A DNA stretch of 5,019 nucleotides, from the NCBI GenBank assembly GCA_050734185.1, contig JBOHUE010000121.1, positions 1-5,019 on the forward strand, read 5' to 3'. The translations under genes and the position numbers were made by a program. Positions within the stretch are counted from its first letter, which is position 1. The number at the start of each line of letters is the position of its first letter. Positions 1-5,019 of the stretch are shown here, piece after piece. A model generated the notes under the pieces. That model did not search any database. It saw only the letters and a program-made list of their open reading frames with translations, and was not told where the DNA came from. This DNA comes from JAFALX01 sp050734185 (GTDB taxonomy: Bacteria; Chloroflexota; Dormibacteria; Aeolococcales; Aeolococcaceae).

Positions 1-1
1 C

Positions 2-652
2 CTCAAGGGCGATGCGCTCGGCGATGCCGAGCGCGAGGCGGTCGCGCAGCAGCTGCACGAGTACACGGGACTCCCGGTGCAGTACCTGAAGGACGCCAAC
101 CTGCGGGTCTCGGAGATCATGTTCGCCCACCAGCTGCTCAAGGACCGGCGCGAGACCATCGGCCGGCTCGATGGGCGCTTCGTCGGGCCCACCCAGGATC
201 CGCTCGCCAAGGAGGCGGACTACGATCCGCAGGCGGCCGCGATCGGCGCCGCGTTCACCGCGGCGTTCCTCGATTATTACCACTCAGATCTCAAGTTCGG
301 GCAGGGAGAGACCTACCACACGACCAACTACGGCATCGGTGAGAAGTGGAAGTGGACCCACAAGACCGACGGGGGCGAGCAGCCGATCGTCAACTCGGGC
401 GTGGATCTCGCCCAGGCACTGGTACAGGACGTGAACCTCAAGGTGCTGGTGCTGTGCGGGTACTTCGATCTGGCGACGCCCTTTTCCGCGACCGAGTACG
501 TCATGACGCACCTGGGGGTGCCGCCCGCGGCCAGCGCGCGTATCCAGCTCGAGTACTACCGGGCGGGCCACATGATGTACGTGCACCCGCCGTCCATGGC
601 CAAGATGAAGCGCGACCTCGACGCCTTCATCGACTCGACCGACCGTCACTGA
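2..652 (+). CDS. Peptidase S10 (serine carboxypeptidase-like) protein, 3' part
   Basis: This is the C-terminal 216 residues of a gene that enters from the left edge; the frame is open from base 2 to the TGA at 650-652. The sequence shows the late-family block GYFDLATPF (Asp codon 467-469) and the block YYRAGHMMYVH (His codon 569-571). These match the catalytic Asp and His regions of the S10 serine carboxypeptidases. The catalytic Ser and any signal peptide would lie upstream and cannot be seen. Family members of this bacterial type are about 500 residues long, so rather more than half is missing. By family knowledge the enzyme removes C-terminal residues from peptides and is usually exported; export is inferred here. 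The GTG at 77 is in frame but internal and is not a real start, since homologous-looking sequence continues upstream of it. The 3' end overlaps the convergent histidine kinase gene by 26 bp. No functional link to the efflux operon is evident. Confidence 0.88.
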   Translation, partial: LKGDALGDAEREAVAQQLHEYTGLPVQYLKDANLRVSEIMFAHQLLKDRRETIGRLDGRFVGPTQDPLAKEADYDPQAAAIGAAFTAAFLDYYHSDLKFGQGETYHTTNYGIGEKWKWTHKTDGGEQPIVNSGVDLAQALVQDVNLKVLVLCGYFDLATPFSATEYVMTHLGVPPAASARIQLEYYRAGHMMYVHPPSMAKMKRDLDAFIDSTDRH

Positions 653-2003
653 CCGGCAGCACCATCTGGGCGCGCAGGCCCGGATGGTTGTCGAGCAGCT
701 GCAGCACGCCGCCGTGGAGCCGGGCGACCGCATCCACGATGGACAGGCCCAGTCCGACGCCCGGCGTGCCGCGGCTCGCGTCGCCGCGGAAGAAGCGCTC
801 GACGGCCTTGGGTCGGTCGGCAGCGGCGATGCCCGGGCCGTTGTCCGCGACCGCGATCTCCACAGCCCCATCGGTTCGCCGCCCGACGCACACGCTGATG
901 GCGCCGCGCGCGGAGACGCACTTGAGGGAGTTGTCGATCAGGTTGCTGAGCGCCTGCGCGAGCAGCACCGGATCGCCGGCCACCGCGGCGTCGCCGGTGG
1001 TCTGGAACGAGAACGTCACGCCCTTCTGCTCGGCGGCCGGCTCGTAGAACTCCACCACCTCGGCCGCGACCGCCGCCGCATCCACCCGCACGAAACCGGA
1101 GCGGCGCGCGCCGGTATCGATCTCCGCAAGTCGCAGCAGCGCGTTGAAGATGCGCATGACGCGATCGACGTCAGCGACTGCCGCTTCGACCTCGGCGAAG
1201 GTCTCCGCGGCCGCCGGGCGCGTCAACGCCAGCTCCTCCAGGCGCGAGCGCAGCTCCGCCAGCGGCGTGCGCAGGTCGTGCGCGATGGAGTTGGAGACGT
1301 TGCTGATGCCGCGGATTAGGTGCTCGATGTGATCGAGCATGCCGTTGATGGTCTGGGAGAGCGTGTCGAGCTCATCGCCGGACTTGGCCGTAGGCAGCCT
1401 TTGGCGCAGGTCACCCGCCATGATGGCCGACACCGTATGGCGGATGCCCTGAACGCGGGCGAGCAGCTCGCGCCGGATGAGAAGCGCGCCGGCGACCCCG
1501 ACCACGAACAGGAAGGTCACGGCGGCGATCAGGCCGTAGGTGAAGCGCCGCTCGAGCGGCAGGAAGCGCGCCAGGCCGCGCCCCACCAGCAGGTGATAGC
1601 CGCCCGGCAGAGTCGTCTGCACGAGCTGGGTATGGGTTGGCTGGCCGGCGAGATCGACAATGAGCGCGTTCATGCCGGCCTTGGCGGGGATCCCCTTCGG
1701 CCAGGCGGCCAGGTTCCCCGCGAGGCGCCGGTAGCCGCCGTCGGTCAGGAGCAGGGTGCGCTCGTTCGCGATCTGCAGCCCGACGCGGGCGTCGATGTAG
1801 GCGGTGAGCCCCGCGGCCCCGTCGCGGTGGAAAACCTCCGTCAGCCGCTGCACGTCATCGGCCAGGATCTCCGCGCGGCCGTCGAAGATGGTCACGCTCC
1901 ACGCGTACCACAGCGGCACTGCGAACGCGACCAGCGCGGCGAACCCGAGCAGCAGGTAAGCGACCGCCCAGGTGACGGCCGAGGAGCGGATCAGGCTATT
2001 CAT
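627..2003 (-). CDS. HAMP-domain sensor histidine kinase
   Basis: This 458-residue membrane kinase should autophosphorylate on His and pass the phosphate to the adjacent response regulator. Visible parts in order are: TM1 (about 10-33), a periplasmic stretch of about 120 residues (34-154), TM2 (about 155-176), HAMP (about 177-231), and the dimerisation and phospho-acceptor domain with SIAHDLRTPL (His242). The ATPase domain follows, with the N box NLIDNSLK (354-361), G1 box DNGPG (387-391), F box RFFRG (403-407) and G2 box GVGLGLSIV (415-423). All catalytic boxes are intact and the length is normal for the family. The usual aromatic residue after the N-box Lys is Cys362 here. I recognise no named sensor domain in the periplasmic part, so the stimulus is unknown. 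The ATG at 2001-2003 overlaps the regulator gene by 8 bp, which suggests translational coupling; only a weak GAG-type ribosome site precedes it. The 3' end overlaps the convergent peptidase gene. Confidence 0.95.
   Translation of the reverse strand: MNSLIRSSAVTWAVAYLLLGFAALVAFAVPLWYAWSVTIFDGRAEILADDVQRLTEVFHRDGAAGLTAYIDARVGLQIANERTLLLTDGGYRRLAGNLAAWPKGIPAKAGMNALIVDLAGQPTHTQLVQTTLPGGYHLLVGRGLARFLPLERRFTYGLIAAVTFLFVVGVAGALLIRRELLARVQGIRHTVSAIMAGDLRQRLPTAKSGDELDTLSQTINGMLDHIEHLIRGISNVSNSIAHDLRTPLAELRSRLEELALTRPAAAETFAEVEAAVADVDRVMRIFNALLRLAEIDTGARRSGFVRVDAAAVAAEVVEFYEPAAEQKGVTFSFQTTGDAAVAGDPVLLAQALSNLIDNSLKCVSARGAISVCVGRRTDGAVEIAVADNGPGIAAADRPKAVERFFRGDASRGTPGVGLGLSIVDAVARLHGGVLQLLDNHPGLRAQMVLPVSDGRSSR
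661..688 (+). terminator. Hairpin after the peptidase stop, possible terminator-like element
   Basis: An 11-bp inverted repeat (661-671 with 678-688) encloses a 6-base loop and begins 8 bases after the peptidase stop codon. In the + strand RNA every position pairs, with one U-G wobble (667 with 682). In the minus-strand RNA the same position becomes an A-C mismatch, so the stem favours the peptidase transcript. No T-tract follows (the next bases are TGTCG), so it is not a canonical intrinsic terminator. It could stop RNA polymerase weakly or protect the mRNA 3' end. It lies wholly inside the histidine kinase coding sequence (residues near HPGLRAQMVLP), so chance remains possible. Confidence 0.3.
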
Positions 2004-2676
2004 GGTCGCTCATCATGTAGCCGGCGTTGCGCACCGTACGCACGAGGGCCCGCTCGGAGTCGAGCTCGAGCTTCTGGCGCAGCTTGCTGATATGCACGTC
2101 GACGACGTTGGTCTGCGGATCGAAGTTATAGTCCCAGACCGCCTCCAGCAGCATGGTACGCGTAACCACCTGGTTCGCGTGGCGCATGAGATATTCCAGC
2201 AGCTTGAACTCGCGCGGCCGCAGGCTGATGGCGCGGCTGCCGCGCGTCACGCGCCGCGACAACAGATCCATGCGCAGGTCGCCCACCTGCAGGATGCGCT
2301 CGGCATCGCCCCCGGGGCTGCGCCGGCCGAGCGCGTCCACCCGCGCCAGCAGTTCCCCGAAGGCGAACGGCTTGGTGAGATAGTCATCGCCGCCGCTGCG
2401 CAGGCCGCGGATGCGCTCGTCGACGTCATCGAGCGCGGAGAGGATCAGGATCGGCGTGCGATTGCCCGCCTGGCGGAGCGCCGCGATGATCGCGAGGCCA
2501 TCGATGTTGCCGGGGAGCATCCGGTCCATGACGATGACATCGTACGGCTCACTTGCTGCGATGAACATTCCATCCCGCCCGTTGGCGGCATGCTCGACGG
2601 TGTGGCCCGCCTCCCGCAGCCCCTTGGTGACGAAGCGCGCGACGCGCTCGTTGTCTTCGACGATCAGGATCTTCAC
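1996..2676 (-). CDS. OmpR/PhoB-family response regulator
   Basis: This 226-residue DNA-binding regulator is the likely partner of the kinase downstream. The receiver domain (1-115) begins VKILIVEDN, with acidic-pocket residues Glu7 and Asp8, phospho-acceptor Asp51 in IVMDRMLPG, Ser80 at the conserved Thr/Ser position, and Lys102 in LTKPF. The winged-helix domain (about 129-222) contains LRPREFKLLEYL, the recognition-helix region NVVDVHISKLRQKL and the terminal hairpin VRTVRNAGYMM. I chose the GTG at 2674-2676 because the receiver fold starts exactly there and a GAGG lies 6 bases upstream. The frame stays open to an ATG at 2953-2955, but that extension lies over the permease gene and has no domain character. 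The start shares GTGA with the permease stop. The segment after Asp51 reads MLPGNIDG, one residue longer than the common MLPGxDG. Control of the efflux operon is inferred from linkage; no operator can be located because there is no intergenic DNA. Confidence 0.96.
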   Translation of the reverse strand: MKILIVEDNERVARFVTKGLREAGHTVEHAANGRDGMFIAASEPYDVIVMDRMLPGNIDGLAIIAALRQAGNRTPILILSALDDVDERIRGLRSGGDDYLTKPFAFGELLARVDALGRRSPGGDAERILQVGDLRMDLLSRRVTRGSRAISLRPREFKLLEYLMRHANQVVTRTMLLEAVWDYNFDPQTNVVDVHISKLRQKLELDSERALVRTVRNAGYMMSDHE

Positions 2677-5019
2677 GGGCCGCCTCGCGCACCCTGCGGC
2701 GCGGCGAGCACGCCGCGGCCGGGATCTGCATGCGGGTGTTTGCGCGCCCAGCGCACGGACAGACGATCCAGGTACAGGTACACCACGGGTGTCGTGAACA
2801 GCGTCAGCATCTGGCTCAACACCAGCCCCCCGACGATTGTAAAGCCGAGCGGCTGGCGCAGCTCGGAACCCGTGCCACGGCCGAGCATGAGAGGCAGCGC
2901 GCCCAGGATCGCCGCCATGGTCGTCATCATGATGGGCCGGAAGCGCAGCAGGCACGCCTTGCGGATCGCCGCCTCGGGCGCGAGGTGCTCGGTGCGCTCG
3001 GCGTGGAGCGCGAAATCCACCATCAGGATGCCGTTCTTCTTGACGAGGCCGATGAGCAGGATGATGCCGATCAGCCCCACCACCGACAGGTCGAAGTGAA
3101 ACAGCATCAGCATCAGCAGTGCCCCGACGCCGGCCGAGGGGAGCGTGGAGAGAATCGTCAGCGGGTGGATGTAGCTCTCATAGAGCACGCCCAGAATGAT
3201 GTACACCACCAGCAGCGCCGCCAGGATCAAGAGCGGTGCGGTCCTGAGCGATGCCTGGAACGCCTGGGCGGTGCCCTGGAAGCTCCCGGAGATCGAATCC
3301 GGCATGTGGATCGACGCCGCGGTCTTCTGGATCGCTTTCACCGCGTTCCCGAGCGCGGCGCCGGGAGCCAGGTTGAAAGAGAGGGTCACGGCGGGGAACT
3401 GCCCCTGGTGATTGATCGACAGGTAGCTCGTGTGGCGGGTGTCGAACCGGGTGAACGCCGAGAGCGGCACCTGCCGACCCGTGGCGGGCGACTTGATGTA
3501 GATCTTGTTGAGCGTATCGGGCTCGCCGAGGAGCGCGGGCATCACCTCCAGCACCACGTGGTAACTGGCCAGCTGGGTGAAATACTGCGTCACCTGGCGC
3601 TGGCCGAAGGCGTCGTAGAGCGTGTTGTCGATGAGTGCCGGCTGGATGCCGAAACGCGCGGCCTGGTCACGATCGATGACGAGCGACAGCCTGGTGCTGC
3701 TGCTTTGCTGGTCGGAGGCCACGTCGCGCAGCTCGGGCAGTTTCTGCAGCTTCCCGAGCAGGCGCGGTGCCCAGACATTCAACTCTTCGAGATCCACGTC
3801 CTGGAGCGTGTACTGGTACTGGGTGCGGGCGGTGCGCCCGCCAACGTTGAGGTCCTGCTGCGCCTGCAGGAACACGGTGCCGCCGGGCACCGCGGCGAGC
3901 TTGGCGCGCAGGCGGTTGATGACCTGGTCCGCGGTCGCGTCGCGCTCGCCGCGGGGCTTCAGTCCCAGCACCACGAAGCCGTTGTTGAGCGGCCGCGAGC
4001 CGCCGACGAAAGCAGCCCAGCCCGCGACCGCCGGGTCTTTCGCCATTACGGCCGTGAGCCGGTGATCGAGCCGCACCATCTCGTCGAACGACACGTTCTG
4101 GGGCGCGTCCGTGAGGCCGACGATGATTCCGGTGTCCTGCTGCGGGAAGAACCCCTTGGGAATCACCACGTACAGCAGCACCGCGGTCGCCACCGTGGCG
4201 AGAAAGGTCGTGAGCGTGGCGCGCTGGTGGCGCAGCACGAAGTCGAGCCCGCGCGTGTAGTGCTCGATCAGCCACTGGAAACCGCGCTCCAGCGTCAGGT
4301 AGAGACGTCCGTGCCGCGCGTGCCGCTCGTCGCGCAGGAACAGGGAGGCCATCATCGGTGAGAGGGTGAGCGCCACCACCGCCGACACCGCAATCGTCAT
4401 GGTCACGGTGACGGCGAATTCGCGGAACAGCCGGCCCACGATCCCGCTCATCAGGAGCAGCGGTATGAACACCGCGACCAGCGAGGTGCTGATGGAGAGG
4501 ATCGTGAAGCCGATCTCACCGGATCCCCGGACGGCCGCCTCGTGAGGCGTGAGGCCCGCCTCGATGTGGCGATAGATGTTCTCGAGCATCACGATCGCAT
4601 CATCGACCACGAAGCCGACGACGATGGTGAGGGCCATGAGCGACAGGTTGTCGAGGCTGTAACCGACGACATACATGAGCGCGGCGGCGCCGGACAGCGC
4701 GAGCGGCACGGTCACACCGGGAATCGCAGTGGCCCAGAAGCTGCGCAGGAACAGGAAGATCACCGCCACGACCAGCACGATCGCAACCAGCAGCGAGATC
4801 TCCACGTCCTCGACCGAGGCCTTGATGGTGGTGGTGCGGTCGATCACCTGGTCGAGCTTGAGGGACGGCGGCGCCGAGGCCAGGATGTGCGGCAGGGCGG
4901 CCTTGACGCGGCGCACCGCGTCGATCACGTTGGCGCCGGGCTGCTTGTGAATGAACAGCAGCACGCCCCGCTTGCCGTTCTGGACGCCGTACACCTGGGT
5001 GTTCTCCGCGCCGTCGACC
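2673..5019 (-). CDS. RND efflux permease, MdtB/MdtC-like (HAE1 family), 5' end missing
   Basis: This is the last 781 residues of an inner-membrane proton-driven drug exporter that works with a periplasmic adaptor and an outer-membrane channel. The family is about 1,025-1,050 residues long, so TM1 and most of the first porter region lie beyond the right edge. Counting from the first full codon (5016-5018), I see TM2-TM6 (about 74-224), TM7 (about 267-286), the second porter and docking region (287-591) and TM8-TM12 (about 592-750). The proton-relay residues are intact: Asp139-Asp140 in GFVVDDAIVMLEN (codons 4599-4604), Lys661 in LVKKNGILM (3036-3038), and Arg692 and Thr699 in RFRPIMMT. Blocks such as DVASDQQ, AFGQRQ, NHQGQFPA, LYESYIHPLTILSTLPSAG and GSELRQPLG resemble MdtB and MdtC of E. 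coli. The match is mixed between the two, so I give no symbol. The GTG at 4994 is internal. The stop overlaps the regulator start by 4 bp, placing both in one transcript. Confidence 0.95.
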   Translation of the reverse strand, partial: VDGAENTQVYGVQNGKRGVLLFIHKQPGANVIDAVRRVKAALPHILASAPPSLKLDQVIDRTTTIKASVEDVEISLLVAIVLVVAVIFLFLRSFWATAIPGVTVPLALSGAAALMYVVGYSLDNLSLMALTIVVGFVVDDAIVMLENIYRHIEAGLTPHEAAVRGSGEIGFTILSISTSLVAVFIPLLLMSGIVGRLFREFAVTVTMTIAVSAVVALTLSPMMASLFLRDERHARHGRLYLTLERGFQWLIEHYTRGLDFVLRHQRATLTTFLATVATAVLLYVVIPKGFFPQQDTGIIVGLTDAPQNVSFDEMVRLDHRLTAVMAKDPAVAGWAAFVGGSRPLNNGFVVLGLKPRGERDATADQVINRLRAKLAAVPGGTVFLQAQQDLNVGGRTARTQYQYTLQDVDLEELNVWAPRLLGKLQKLPELRDVASDQQSSSTRLSLVIDRDQAARFGIQPALIDNTLYDAFGQRQVTQYFTQLASYHVVLEVMPALLGEPDTLNKIYIKSPATGRQVPLSAFTRFDTRHTSYLSINHQGQFPAVTLSFNLAPGAALGNAVKAIQKTAASIHMPDSISGSFQGTAQAFQASLRTAPLLILAALLVVYIILGVLYESYIHPLTILSTLPSAGVGALLMLMLFHFDLSVVGLIGIILLIGLVKKNGILMVDFALHAERTEHLAPEAAIRKACLLRFRPIMMTTMAAILGALPLMLGRGTGSELRQPLGFTIVGGLVLSQMLTLFTTPVVYLYLDRLSVRWARKHPHADPGRGVLAAPQGARGGP
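2683..2686 (-). promoter_or_regulatory. Ribosome binding site of the response regulator
   Basis: On the minus strand GAGG ends 6 bases before the GTG at 2676. It lies inside the last codons of the permease gene. Its spacing supports the GTG start over the distant upstream ATG and fits re-initiation by ribosomes finishing the permease. Confidence 0.6.

Noticed and set aside
77..652. A complete 191-residue gene starting at GTG 77
   Set aside because: The same frame is open to the left edge and the protein is clearly the C-terminal part of a longer S10 peptidase.
1321..1339. A perfect 8-bp inverted repeat with a 3-base loop
   Set aside because: It lies in the kinase at the HAMP end and is explained by the mirrored coding of LDHIEHL; there is no gene boundary or operator context.
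2677..2955. An N-terminal extension of the response regulator from an upstream ATG
   Set aside because: It would overlap the permease gene by about 280 bp and adds sequence with no receiver character. The GTG at 2676 has a well-placed GAGG and starts exactly at the receiver fold.
1320..3099. Long + strand open frames opposite the kinase and regulator
   Set aside because: Low-complexity, Arg/Ala/His-rich translations with no domain; the minus-strand frames encode complete well-known proteins.
3104..3119. A short CAGCAT-type tandem repeat
   Set aside because: It encodes a Leu/Met-rich membrane helix (TM9 end of the permease), and is too short and too well explained by coding to be a repeat element.
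2730..4361. A 543-codon open frame on the + strand opposite the permease gene
   Set aside because: It is rich in Arg, His, Gln and Glu and has no recognisable domain. It is the usual mirror frame created by strong G/C third-position bias in the real minus-strand gene.

Overview
The window is gene-dense and GC-rich (roughly two thirds G+C by eye), with strong third-position G/C use. It looks like a piece of a Pseudomonadota chromosome. A soil or environmental gammaproteobacterium is a plausible guess, because a bacterial S10-type carboxypeptidase sits beside a Gram-negative RND drug exporter. Nothing in the sequence fixes the genus. I see no mobile element, CRISPR array, rRNA or tRNA, and no stretch above 300 bases without a gene.

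Layout: the left end (to about 652, + strand) is the 3' part of a secreted-type serine carypeptidase-like gene (peptidase S10), cut by the window edge. The rest is a minus-strand operon read right to left. It holds an RND efflux permease of the MdtB/MdtC-like HAE1 type (5' end cut by the right edge), then an OmpR/PhoB-type response regulator, then a HAMP-containing sensor histidine kinase. These three genes have no gaps: the permease stop and regulator start share a GTGA (4 bp), and the regulator end overlaps the kinase start by 8 bp. The kinase 3' end overlaps the convergent peptidase 3' end by 26 bp.

How they work together: the kinase probably senses an envelope or chemical stress and phosphorylates Asp51 of the regulator. 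The regulator would then act on a promoter, most simply that of the efflux operon itself, which lies outside the window to the right. The linkage recalls the E. coli mdtABCD-baeSR operon, but here the regulator precedes the kinase and no MdtD-like gene lies between permease and regulator. The adaptor, any second permease and the operon promoter should lie beyond the right edge. I found no strong sign of an undescribed system; the main points of interest are the tight gene overlaps and a strand-asymmetric hairpin just after the peptidase stop codon.
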